The position numbers and the translations under genes are program-made. From contig NZ_SADD01000001.1 of assembly GCF_004005565.1 (NCBI RefSeq), positions 558,001-622,000 of the forward strand: a stretch of 64,000 nucleotides of DNA. Reading direction: 5' to 3'. Of the stretch, positions 43,774 through 52,033 are shown piece after piece. The first letter of the stretch is position 1; the number at the start of each line of letters is the position of its first letter. The notes beneath the pieces were generated by a model that ran no database searches, had not been told where the DNA came from, and saw nothing but the letters and a program-made list of their open reading frames with translations. Source of the DNA: Lujinxingia sediminis (GTDB lineage: Bacteria > Myxococcota_A > Bradymonadia > Bradymonadales > Bradymonadaceae).

Positions 43774-46082
43774 CTCCCACGGGTATGTCATACGCGGAGC
43801 TCGAGATTCGTGATGGCCGTGGTGTAGTGCGCGGTGTGTTTCGCCTCCATGTGTTGCCGCATAGCAAAGCGCCTGCGGATACCGCGTTGCTTGTGGATCT
43901 GCGTGCTGCGCCGGCCGGTCTTGAGGTCGAGCATGGCGTCGAGCCGGTGCAGGTTTTGGAGGGGAGGGAGTATCGCTACGAGATCGAGCTTTTGGATGGT
44001 GAAGGGGCCATTAAAACGGACCGCCCCGAGGTGTTTTTTCCCGATAAGAATCAGGGCGAAACCGGGCGTTTTCGCCCCGGTCTTCGCACGGGAACGATGC
44101 CGATCAAGGTGCTCGCTAATGATGTCGAAGTGGGCTCCATCGCGCTGGAAGTGCGCTCTCGCAAGTTCGATTACCTCAAGCATTACCGCTGGATGCTCCG
44201 CGATCTGGCCGAGATCATGGCCGAGGTGGTCATGGAGCGCTTCGCCGCCGCTGAGCAGCGTTTCGCGGTCGACGATCAGCGAGACGCGGTGACCCTCTAC
44301 CAGCGTTTTGTGCTCCTCCAGAGTCTCCTGCGCGACGACCACCTCCGGGGGGCGCTCCACCACCTCCTCGCTCGCCCCTACGTGAGCTGGACGAGCGAGG
44401 ATGAGGTTCGCGCGACGCAGCGGGGTGTGCCGAGCACGTCGGCGGGCGTTCGCCAACTCAGTCGCCCCGGCGCGCGAGTTGCCTGGCCAGGTGGGGCGCT
44501 ACCAAGCATTCCGCGCACCATCCGGGCCACCCGTACCTTCTCGTCGCACGACAACGCGCCGAATCGTTTTGTGAAATTCGCGCTGACCCGCTGGCGAGAT
44601 GTCGTCGGGCATATTCACGACGTGCTTCGCCAGGTCACCAAACCAAGCGCCCCGATTCAACGAGGCATTGTTGAGACCGGCGCGCTCCTCGACGAACTGG
44701 ACGCCTTGCTCGCCGAGGAGCTTTTTCGGGAGGTAGGTCCCCTGAAGCACTTCCCGGCGAGCAACCAGGTCTTGCAGAAGCGCGCGGGCTACCGCGCTGT
44801 GTTCCAGGCCTATGTGCAGTTTGAACTCGCCAGCAAAATTTCCTGGGCGGCCGATGACGTCTACGGGGCGGGGCAGCGCGATATCGCGACCCTCTATGAA
44901 TACTGGGTGTTTCTGCAGCTCGTGCAGGTGGTTGCCGACCTTTGCGACACGCGCATCGACCGGAGCGCGCTGCTCACCGTGGATGACGACGGGTTGAGTG
45001 TAGGGCTTCGCAACAAAACCAAGTTGGCGTTTGACGGAACGGCCACCGGGAGAAGCGGACGGCGCATGCGCCTAGAGCTGCATTTCAACCGCTCCTTCAC
45101 GCAAAAGACTGGGTCGTGGACACGCACCATGCGTCCAGATTGCTCCCTGCGAATTCAACCTGTTGAGGGTGACGCGTTGGCGGGTGATATTTGGCTTCAT
45201 TTCGACGCGAAGTATCGCATCGAGGTTCTCCGCGAGATTCTTGGTGATGAGGACGAGGAGTTCGACGTAGGCGATGAGGACGTCGTCGAGGAGACGTCGA
45301 TCAGGAGCGGCGCCAAGCGCGACGACCTCTTAAAAATGCACGCCTACCGCGACGCCATCCGCCGCTCGGCGGGCGCCTATGTGCTCTATCCCGGGACGAC
45401 CGCCGATCGGATTCGGGAGTACAGCGAGATTCTCCCCGGTCTGGGAGCCTTTCCCCTCTCCCCGACGGATACCGGCTCAATCCGTGGTGCGCCGGAGCTT
45501 CGATCGTTCATTCAAGAGGTCATCGATCACGCCTCAAACCAACTCACCCAGCATGAGCGTGGGCGGTTTTGGCGCGCAGAGTCGTACACCTCCGGCAGGG
45601 CGATAAACGAAGCTCCCAAGCTGCCCGTGGCCTCCTTTCTCACTCGCCCTCCCGCCGACACCCTCGTCCTCCTCGGCTATGTCAAAAACGAGGCACACCT
45701 GGCGTGGATTCTTGAGCAGCGGCTCTACAACCTCCGCGCCGACCCGGAGCGCGATGGGCGGGTCGGGCTGGGCTCCCGAGAGCTCGCCAGCGATCTTGTC
45801 GTCCTCTATGGACCGGCGCTTTCTACCGCTCGAATCCTTCACGTTGCGGGCGAACCCCGCATCCTCGACCGCCCCGCCATGTTGGAGCTCGGGTACCCCA
45901 ACCCACGGGGTTCACGCTATTTCGCGCTCTCGCTGGAACCTGTAGACGCCGGCGCCTGGGAGGCACTTCTCGACGAGGGGCTGGTGGCGGCCTTTGCTAA
46001 AAACCTCTCGCCCAACCTCCCCACCGGCGCGCCCCGCACCACCACCTGGCACCACCTCGCCACCCAGGCCACCTCGCACTAA
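43770..46082 (+). CDS. McrC-like PD-(D/E)XK nuclease, DUF2357 family, with extra C-terminal domain
   Basis: 770 residues. The first 370 residues contain DUF2357 features (DYLKHYRWMLRDLAEI, LYQRFVLLQSL). The nuclease core is YEYWVFLQLVQVV at about 375 (first acidic residue), RPDCSLRI at about 454, and LHFDAKYRIE at about 477 with Asp and Lys, giving a PD-(D/E)XK site; KMHAYRDAI is the following helix. A separate C-terminal domain from about 610 (TLVLLGYVKNEAHLAWILEQ, LYNLR, ILHVAGEPRILDRPAM) is not nuclease-like and may read modified DNA. Start overlaps the mcrB-like stop. Confidence 0.88.
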   Translation: MTPTGMSYAELEIRDGRGVVRGVFRLHVLPHSKAPADTALLVDLRAAPAGLEVEHGVEPVQVLEGREYRYEIELLDGEGAIKTDRPEVFFPDKNQGETGRFRPGLRTGTMPIKVLANDVEVGSIALEVRSRKFDYLKHYRWMLRDLAEIMAEVVMERFAAAEQRFAVDDQRDAVTLYQRFVLLQSLLRDDHLRGALHHLLARPYVSWTSEDEVRATQRGVPSTSAGVRQLSRPGARVAWPGGALPSIPRTIRATRTFSSHDNAPNRFVKFALTRWRDVVGHIHDVLRQVTKPSAPIQRGIVETGALLDELDALLAEELFREVGPLKHFPASNQVLQKRAGYRAVFQAYVQFELASKISWAADDVYGAGQRDIATLYEYWVFLQLVQVVADLCDTRIDRSALLTVDDDGLSVGLRNKTKLAFDGTATGRSGRRMRLELHFNRSFTQKTGSWTRTMRPDCSLRIQPVEGDALAGDIWLHFDAKYRIEVLREILGDEDEEFDVGDEDVVEETSIRSGAKRDDLLKMHAYRDAIRRSAGAYVLYPGTTADRIREYSEILPGLGAFPLSPTDTGSIRGAPELRSFIQEVIDHASNQLTQHERGRFWRAESYTSGRAINEAPKLPVASFLTRPPADTLVLLGYVKNEAHLAWILEQRLYNLRADPERDGRVGLGSRELASDLVVLYGPALSTARILHVAGEPRILDRPAMLELGYPNPRGSRYFALSLEPVDAGAWEALLDEGLVAAFAKNLSPNLPTGAPRTTTWHHLATQATSH

Positions 46083-46124
46083 CCCCCCATCCCCGCACCT
46101 CCCCCCAACCCCCCTGATCGAAAA

Positions 46125-46985
46125 TCACCCATGCACCCGCCGCCACTCCCCCGGACTCATCTGATGCGCCTCTTTGAACACCCGGTGGAAGTACGACGCG
46201 CTCGCATACCCCACACGCTCCGCGATGATCTCCACATGCTCGTCGCTGTGGAGCAGGAGCTGGCGGGCGCGCGACAAACGCGCCCGGGTCAGCCACTCCA
46301 TCACCGTCGCGCCGGTGTGTTCTCGAACCAGCGTCGTTAAATACGCCGGCGATTTGCCCATCGCGCGGGCGACCTCTTTTAAGGAGATCGGCTCGCTGGC
46401 GAGGCGCTCGATGTAGGCCAGCGTTTCGGTGACGAGCGGTGGGGTGGTCATTGTGCTCGTCAGACCGGAGCGCGGGGCGGCGCGCTGGACCTCGGTCATG
46501 AGCAGCGCCACCAGGCCCAGGGTGGCGAGCTCGTGGTGGGGGGCCTGCTCATCCAGCTCCGTGCTCAAGCGCGAAAAAAGCTCAATCACGCCCGGCAGGC
46601 GCTGCCGATCGACGCGGCGTACCGCACATGCCCCGGCGGCGACATCGTCAAAGGCGGCGGTGATCAGGCCCGGGCTGTGGGGGGCAAAGCAGAAGGGGCA
46701 GAACGCGAGCATCCAGGATTCGCCCACGCCCCGGTCGACCTCCGGCGCTCCGAGCGGCGCGTGGGGGGCGCCCTGGGGCACGAGGAAGAACTCACCTTCG
46801 CGCACCCGGTAGTTGGCGCCCTGCCAGACGCGCAGCTCTCCTTTCACCACCAGATTCAGGCTGGCGTGGTCATGCACGACCCTCGCCACGCCCGGAGCCC
46901 GCGAGCAGGGTCCGGTGCTGTGACGGACGACGAGCGTTTTATGACCCTCCAACGCGGAGTGCAGAAGGGGCTGAGTGGTGGGCAT
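46125..46985 (-). CDS. AraC-family transcriptional regulator
   Basis: 286 residues. N-terminal cupin-like sensor: HDHASLNLVVKGELRVWQG and VREGEFFLVPQGAPHA. C-terminal double HTH: ISLKEVARAMGKSPAYLTTL and EIIAERVGYASASYFHRVFK, then the standard GEWRR end. ATG at 46985 is chosen; a GTG six codons upstream is possible. Its 5' end faces the oxidoreductase gene 43 bases away on the same strand, so the two may be cotranscribed. Confidence 0.92.
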   Translation of the reverse strand: MPTTQPLLHSALEGHKTLVVRHSTGPCSRAPGVARVVHDHASLNLVVKGELRVWQGANYRVREGEFFLVPQGAPHAPLGAPEVDRGVGESWMLAFCPFCFAPHSPGLITAAFDDVAAGACAVRRVDRQRLPGVIELFSRLSTELDEQAPHHELATLGLVALLMTEVQRAAPRSGLTSTMTTPPLVTETLAYIERLASEPISLKEVARAMGKSPAYLTTLVREHTGATVMEWLTRARLSRARQLLLHSDEHVEIIAERVGYASASYFHRVFKEAHQMSPGEWRRVHG

Positions 46986-47028
46986 CGTCGGGTCTCGGGG
47001 CACGTCGGGGCTCGGGGGGCGGGGGGAA

Positions 47029-47940
47029 TCAGTCGGTGGAGAAGGTCAGGGTCATGATGATCGAGGCTGCCGCCCGGGCGCCGGAGGCCGCCGCCTCAAG
47101 CACCTGCTGGAAGCCCGTGGTGCAGTCGCCGGCCGCCCAGAGCAGGGGAAGCGAGGTGCGTTGCATCGCGTCGACCTCGACGCATGGGAGCGGGTCGCCC
47201 TTCAAAGGCAGGCCCAGCGCATGGATGAGATCGTGCTGGCGTTGCCCGGGTTTCACAAAAAGCCCCTGGCGAGCGAGGCGAGTGCCGTTTTGAAGCAGGA
47301 TGGTTTCCAGCGTGCCATCCTCCCCCTCCAGCCCCACGATCGGGCTCGCGTAGAAGGGAACCTTCAGCGCGTCGAGCACCTTTTGGGTGTCCTCATCAAA
47401 GGGCTCTCCGTGGGAGAGCACGATCACGTCGTCGGTCCAGTTTTTGAGCATCGGGGCCATGTGGCGGGCGTAGTCGCCCTTGCCGACCATGGCCACCGGC
47501 CTGTCGCGCACCTCCCAGCCGTGGCAGAAGGGGCAGTGGTGAATGCTTTTGGCCCAGCGCTCGGCGTAGCCCGGGATGTCCGGGTGAACGTCGACCACGC
47601 CCACAGCCAGCAGCACGGCGCGGGCGCTGAGCGTAGCGCCGCTCTCGGTGCGGGCGCTCCAGCGGGTGCCGTCGTGGCTCATCTCGACCACGCGGGCCTC
47701 AACGCGCGAGAGCGTCGGAAACTCCTGAAGATCGGCCCAGGCCAGCTCCCGAAATCCCGCCGGGGTCACACCCTCCCGCGTCAAAAAATTGTGCACCCCT
47801 GCTGAGGGCGCGTGCCGTGGGCCACCGGCATCGACCACAAGCGCACGCCTGCGCGCGCGCCCCAGATAAAGCGCGGCGCTTAAACTCGCCGGCCCGCCGC
47901 CGATGATCAGAACGTCCAGGTTGGTTTCAATCATGCTCAT
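47029..47940 (-). CDS. Thioredoxin-reductase-like NAD(P)/FAD oxidoreductase
   Basis: 303 residues. FAD-binding GGGPASL at 14-20, the active-site redox pair CPFC at 136-139 (HHCPFCHGWE), a second nucleotide-binding segment near VAMVGKGDYARHM and the C-terminal FAD motif LLWAAGDCTTGFQQV. Length and CxxC position match thioredoxin reductase relatives; the HCPFCHG variant is common in TrxB-like proteins that lack a true thioredoxin partner. The substrate is unknown. Confidence 0.9.
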   Translation of the reverse strand: MSMIETNLDVLIIGGGPASLSAALYLGRARRRALVVDAGGPRHAPSAGVHNFLTREGVTPAGFRELAWADLQEFPTLSRVEARVVEMSHDGTRWSARTESGATLSARAVLLAVGVVDVHPDIPGYAERWAKSIHHCPFCHGWEVRDRPVAMVGKGDYARHMAPMLKNWTDDVIVLSHGEPFDEDTQKVLDALKVPFYASPIVGLEGEDGTLETILLQNGTRLARQGLFVKPGQRQHDLIHALGLPLKGDPLPCVEVDAMQRTSLPLLWAAGDCTTGFQQVLEAAASGARAAASIIMTLTFSTD

Positions 47941-48722
47941 AAAGACTCCGCCGGAAGGGGTTCGGGCCGATCAGGCCAGAATACGCGGGAAAGCGGGGGT
48001 CGCCTCCCTCATCTAACGTAGCGAGCGCCGGGGGAGGTCTGTAGAGCCGATCTTTGGTTTGAAGTGCTCGATTTTTCTGTTCAGCGGAGGGGAGGCGACG
48101 TGCCGGAGGGGAGGCGTGGTGGACAGGGGGAGGGCGGTTTGGCGTCGAGTGGGCGATCGGCCAGTCTGCATGCGCTTTATCGACCCTCTTTCAATTTGAA
48201 ATTTTGATTGCGAAGCGTTCGCAACGGGTTTTGGGAGGGCCGGCGTGGTTGCGAAGCCTTCGCGACGGAGGGAGGCGACGGCGGGTCGTCGCGAAGCGTC
48301 AGGTGGGAGGCCGGCGAGTTGAAGGCGTGTCGTAAGAGGCTTCGCAGCGAGTTTGCCCCGTTTGGGACAGGCTGCGAAGGCTTCTGTGACGTGATGGGCG
48401 TCAAGGGTCGCGTCGCGAAGCCTGTGTTGAGCGCAGTGAGCTGCTGCGAACCGGAGCGAAGCCTTCGCCGGGACCGGGGGCCCGGAAGGAGGGGCGTCTA
48501 AGGCTAAAGCGGGGGCATGTCAGCGCTGAGGGGGGCGAAGAAGGCGTTCGCAGCCTGGTGAGCGCGCGTCCGGCCTGCTAGCGAGGCTGGATGGCGGGTT
48601 GCATCAACGAAAATTCTGAGGCTAGAGTCTGTGTATGAACAACAACCTGTCCTCGAAGTCGGGGGCCGGGCTCGACTGGCGAGCCGGCCTGTCCGGGGGG
48701 CCGTAGAACCGTGAGGTTTGGT
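47941..48722. other. Long gene-poor region with repeat field
   Basis: Nearly 780 bases with no credible gene. At 48086-48116 the 12-mer GGAGGGGAGGCG is repeated once with a 19-base period; at 48190-48200 TTCAATTTGAA is palindromic in an AT-rich patch. The rest is the GCGAAG repeat field listed separately. The one reading of about 97 codons here is Gly/Arg/Cys-rich and is driven by the repeats. Confidence 0.6.
48208..48551. repeat. Field of GCGAAG/CTTCGC inverted repeats
   Basis: Palindromes TTGCGAA/TTCGCAA (48208-48224), GTTGCGAAG/CTTCGCGAC (48248-48266), GCGAAG/CTTCTG (48373-48385), GCGAAG-C-CTTCGC (48456-48468) and GCGAA/TTCGC (48535-48551), plus half sites near 48286, 48340, 48413 and 48443. 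The density is far above the rest of the window. Confidence 0.7.
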
Positions 48723-49520
48723 ATGGCGAGGATCTCAAAGCAGGTAGCGCACCGTGAGGCGATCAAAGAGAACGTACGCTCGTCGATGGAGCGTCATCGC
48801 GAGCAGGTGGTCAAGGCGGTGGAACGCGCACTCTTCGGGGGCCAGGCGCCCGCGTCGCTGACGATGGGTGAGTTTTTTGATGCGTTGACCGGGAGTCTGG
48901 AGTCCGCCCACCAGGAGTTTGCCGCGCTTGAACAGCAGCTCTCAGTGGAGCGCGGCGAGGAGTCGCGGGCGCGGGTGCGCCGGGATGAGGCCGCAGAGGA
49001 GATGCGCCAGGCGTTGATCCGGGTGCGCGGTCTGATCGAGGGTTTTTGGAGCCCGCAGGCAGCCGTTCAGGCCGGGTTCATCGGGGTGACTCCTCAGGTG
49101 CATCGCGACCTTGTCGTCTACGCGCAGAACGTGGAGGCGCATATGGAGGGCGTGCTCCAGAATGCCGAGGCCGCGCTGGCGTTGCCTCTTCCTGACATCG
49201 GCGGGCTGCGCGAGACGGTGCGCAGGGCCCGCGTTGGTTTGGAGGCTGCGCTGGTCGAGGTGGGCGCCGAGGAGCGCGACGCCCTGGACCTTCAGAACCG
49301 CCGCGATCAGGCCGCCGAAGCCTGGAACAAGACCTACATCCCGGTGGCCAACATCGTCGAACACCTCTTCCGCCTGGCCGACATGCACGCCTGGGCCGAC
49401 CAGGTCCGCCCCACCGCGCGCCGACGCGCCGGCATCGCCGAGCCCGAGGACCTCAATGTGTCGGGGGACGACGCGTCTGGCGAGGTGGTGGATGAGGAGC
49501 CGGCGCCGGTCGCCGAGTGA
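48723..49520 (+). CDS. Coiled-coil protein of unknown function
   Basis: 265 residues. ATG 48723 is chosen because GAGG lies six bases upstream; a GTG at 48711 is the rival. No signal peptide or membrane helix. Long heptad-rich helices dominate (LESAHQEFAALEQQLSVERG, RARVRRDEAAEEMRQALIRV, LRETVRRARVGLEAALVEVG), then an acidic tail. Cysteine-free. No recognised family; a cytoplasmic helical bundle is expected. Followed by a strong terminator. Confidence 0.65.
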   Translation: MARISKQVAHREAIKENVRSSMERHREQVVKAVERALFGGQAPASLTMGEFFDALTGSLESAHQEFAALEQQLSVERGEESRARVRRDEAAEEMRQALIRVRGLIEGFWSPQAAVQAGFIGVTPQVHRDLVVYAQNVEAHMEGVLQNAEAALALPLPDIGGLRETVRRARVGLEAALVEVGAEERDALDLQNRRDQAAEAWNKTYIPVANIVEHLFRLADMHAWADQVRPTARRRAGIAEPEDLNVSGDDASGEVVDEEPAPVAE

Positions 49521-49581
49521 GCGCGGCGTTTCGCGCGCCGCGAAGCGTGTGGGAACGTGCCGCGCGTGACGTGAGATGAAC

Positions 49582-49619
49582 GAAAAACCCCGGGCCGCGG
49601 AAGCGGTCCGGGGTTTTTT
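49582..49619 (+). terminator. Rho-independent terminator
   Basis: AAAACCCCGG and CCGGGGTTTT with inner GCCGC/GCGGT pairing, followed by TTTTTT then GATC. Ends the coiled-coil gene transcript. Confidence 0.85.
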
Positions 49620-49799
49620 GATCGGGGAGGCCGGGTATGGCGTCCCTTGATGGGTTGTATGATTCATGAGGGCATAGGAGAGCGTTCGGGAACTGGAAAC
49701 CTCGCGACGCACCGACTACGATGCCCTTAGCGATGAGGCCCGGTGCTTAGTTTTATAGCGCGAGAGCAGAAATCATCCGACAGAGGCGTAGGTGGCGAG

Positions 49800-49985
49800 A
49801 TGAGCGAGCAGAAAAAAAACCGGAGCGTTACGCCCGACACCTATGCGGGCTACAGTGACGAGCACATTCTCGAGGCGAAGTGCCGACAGGGCTCTGATCG
49901 CATTGAGGGTGCCGCGTTGCCTCTCTACGCATACCTCTCTGACGATCCCCGGGACGACCCTCGAGGGCCGATCGAGCAGCGCTGA
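49800..49985 (+). CDS. Possible small protein
   Basis: 61 residues, MSEQKKNRSVTPDTYAGYSD then acidic Pro/Asp end. Only a weak ribosome-binding site precedes it and no family is recognised; it may be spurious. Confidence 0.3.
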   Translation: MSEQKKNRSVTPDTYAGYSDEHILEAKCRQGSDRIEGAALPLYAYLSDDPRDDPRGPIEQR

Positions 49986-50118
49986 ATTTTTAGACAGGGG
50001 GGAAAGGAACAGGGGGAGCCGGAGTGGATGGTCAGTTATTGCGCCCCTGTTTGAAGCCGGTTGAGAGCGTTTTTCCAACACCACGAAAACGTATTCGGCC
50101 TCGCGAAAATGTGGGATT

Positions 50119-50703
50119 TTAAGGCATAAGCCCCCCAAAAGGCTCCAACACGCTCAATACCTCCTCGAGCTCCGTCTTCGATACAAAACCGCGCTCCAGC
50201 GCTTCGTGCGTCGCCTGTCGAAGAAGCTCCAACGAAAGGTCTGCCAGGGCGCAGTCGCGCAGTGTGCGGGCCGGTGACGTCACCGGGACCGGGCCGAACC
50301 ACTCGCGCTCCTCAGGTTTGATGTCGGCGTAGTAGGTCGTGACGCCTGAGGGCGTGCGCAGCCGTCGTTTGCGCCAACTCGCGGGAAGTGTGATTTCAAT
50401 GCCTGCGGGGAGCGCGTCGGAGAGCTGATGCAGGCTCAGGGCGGTCTGGTGGGAGAAGACCCCCTGCTGCTCAGACCAGAGCCAGATCACGACGAGTTCT
50501 TCGTGCTCGTCTGCCGGATAGTGGGTCAGGCGATAGATGCCGCGGCGAACACGAAAAATCTTTCCGTTACCCAGGTGGTGAGCCAGAAGCTGAGGGGAAT
50601 AGCCGGCTTCGGCGGCCTGCTGGGTGGTAAAGTGGCCACTTTGAGCTGCGGCAATGTCGAAGAGTTGGTCCCAACTGGGGGATGATGTCTGTGAGGTGTC
50701 CAT
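50119..50703 (-). CDS. Orphan AbiEi-type antitoxin / winged-helix regulator
   Basis: 194 residues. The N-terminal region fits the AbiEi-like winged helix (GHFTTQQAAEAGYSPQLLAH, IFRVRRGIYRLTHYP), then a second domain with HQTALSLHQLSDALP and VTSPARTLRDCALADLSLEL as in type IV toxin-antitoxin antitoxins. In such systems a nucleotidyltransferase toxin (AbiEii) lies directly downstream; here no such gene follows on this strand. The ATG at 50703 is immediately next to a 31-base inverted repeat, which could be its own operator. A solitary antitoxin is uncommon and suggests toxin loss or a repurposed regulator. Confidence 0.82.
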   Translation of the reverse strand: MDTSQTSSPSWDQLFDIAAAQSGHFTTQQAAEAGYSPQLLAHHLGNGKIFRVRRGIYRLTHYPADEHEELVVIWLWSEQQGVFSHQTALSLHQLSDALPAGIEITLPASWRKRRLRTPSGVTTYYADIKPEEREWFGPVPVTSPARTLRDCALADLSLELLRQATHEALERGFVSKTELEEVLSVLEPFGGLMP

Positions 50704-50704
50704 G

Positions 50705-50735
50705 CACAAAACTTAAGCATGGCTTTAGTTTTGTG
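50705..50735. promoter_or_regulatory. Inverted repeat at the start of the AbiEi-type gene
   Basis: CACAAAACTTAAGC (50705-50718) and GCTTTAGTTTTGTG (50722-50735) pair over 14 positions with one mismatch around ATG (50719-50721). It abuts the start codon of the antitoxin-type gene and fits an autoregulatory operator. Confidence 0.6.
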
Positions 50736-50907
50736 AAAGGTTCGTCGTTGTAGGAACGTGCTACGTCGGCTCGTTTGTAGATGGTCCACTCGGCTGCCAT
50801 GAAGAGCTCGCTACGGCATGGACGCCGCCCTCTGAGGGGGGCAGGGTGGAATCGCCGGCTCGAGGGCGAAACACCGATGTCGCTCAGACCCAAACGTGGA
50901 GGTCCCT

Positions 50908-51222
50908 GTGGTCTCAGATAAGAACGACTCAAAGCGAGATGAAGCACGCGCGTTGTCCACCTCTCCCGAGGCGCTGCGCGACCCGGTGACAGGGCTGGGG
51001 CCCGACGAGATCACCGAGGAGGGGGTCGATCGCACGCTGATCCGGTGGTTTCTATCGCTGACGCCGGACGAGCGGTTGATGTGGGCGCAGGGGCATGCTC
51101 AGGCGGTGCTAAAGATGAGGGGAGGGCGCATGGTCCGCGCGTCGAAAGCGTGCGCCGATACTGAGGATGCCGTGATCGAGGTCGATCTGCCGGGGGAAGA
51201 AGGTTCAGCGTCCGGGAGCTGA
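50908..51222 (+). CDS. Small uncharacterised protein
   Basis: 104 residues. GTG 50908 with GGAGG five bases upstream; an earlier GTG at 50896 is less likely. The core DRTLIRWFLSLTPDERLMWA, then QGHAQAVLKMRGG, is a compact helical segment; the flanks are charged and disordered. I recognise no family. It overlaps the 3' end of the DUF2306 gene by 18 bases on opposite strands. Confidence 0.5.
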   Translation: MVSDKNDSKRDEARALSTSPEALRDPVTGLGPDEITEEGVDRTLIRWFLSLTPDERLMWAQGHAQAVLKMRGGRMVRASKACADTEDAVIEVDLPGEEGSASGS

Positions 51223-51900
51223 TCGCCGGGCAAAAAGCCGCGCGCGCCAGTCCGAGCGCAGTCGCCCCTTGTAGGTGGTGGCGCGGATGTAGAGTTCCGC
51301 GAGGATCAGGTTGGGGACCCAGCAGAGCCAGGTGATGAAGGGGTACCACTGATCCAGGGTGAGAAAGGCGGGGTGGGGGAGCATGCGCACCGTGACCACG
51401 GCCAGGGTGATAAGGTAGCTGCGCAGCATCCACTCGCGGTGCTCGCGCAGGCGCCTGGCGAGGGCGGTTTTAAGGGCCATCCAGGTGGTGAAGAACCAGA
51501 CGACCGCCAGGGTGGCAAAGCCGAGCTTTGCGAAGATGCCGTACGCGTTGGCCGTGGCCAGCGCGAAGCCGGTGATGCTGCTGACGAAGATGGTGACCAC
51601 GTAGACCCAGCCCGACCAGCGGTGGTAGCGGGTGCGCAGGTAGCGGCGGATGAAGTTAAAAGGACCGAGCATCAGCGGCGGGAGCGCGGTGAGGATGTGC
51701 ACGCCCAGGATCAGGTTGTTCAGGCGGTGCCGGCCGGCAAAGACCTCGGAGGAGAGGGGCTCGGAGCGGGTGAGAAACCCGTGGGAGATGAGGATATAAA
51801 TCACCGAGGAGGCGGTCACGTAGGCCACGACCGTGGTGAAGAACCAGACGACGCGCTGGTAGAGCTCAAAGGAGTCTTGAGGGGAGCGGTGGTTGGCCAT
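51205..51900 (-). CDS. DUF2306-type integral membrane protein
   Basis: 231 residues, about six transmembrane helices. Conserved elements are RYHRWSGWVYVVTIFVSSIT, FTTWMALKTALARRLREHREWMLRSYLITLA and GRHRLNNLILGVHI, with several His residues in membrane-proximal positions. The DUF2306 family is functionally uncharacterised; possible heme-type ligands are only suggested by the His pattern. The ATG at 51900 is selected since upstream codons give no membrane or signal sequence. Confidence 0.78.
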   Translation of the reverse strand: MANHRSPQDSFELYQRVVWFFTTVVAYVTASSVIYILISHGFLTRSEPLSSEVFAGRHRLNNLILGVHILTALPPLMLGPFNFIRRYLRTRYHRWSGWVYVVTIFVSSITGFALATANAYGIFAKLGFATLAVVWFFTTWMALKTALARRLREHREWMLRSYLITLAVVTVRMLPHPAFLTLDQWYPFITWLCWVPNLILAELYIRATTYKGRLRSDWRARLFARRSAPGR

Positions 51901-52033
51901 GCCTGCGCTGTCTCTGCTCGTGGGGGCCGGGTGGGGCGCATGCGTGTCGGGAGCGCCCCGGGTCGGGGAGGATGTCAGAACGTTGACAGAAAGGCGGCAA
52001 GGGCTCAACCGGAGGAGGGCGATGCGGAGCGTC

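Noticed and set aside
48208-48501. A 97-codon reading in the repeat field
   Set aside because: It is Gly/Arg/Cys-rich and produced by the inverted repeats; no ribosome-binding site or homologous pattern.
49773-50138. A minus-strand frame downstream of the AbiEi-type gene as possible toxin
   Set aside because: 121 codons without nucleotidyltransferase motifs and overlapping another weak reading; not AbiEii-like.
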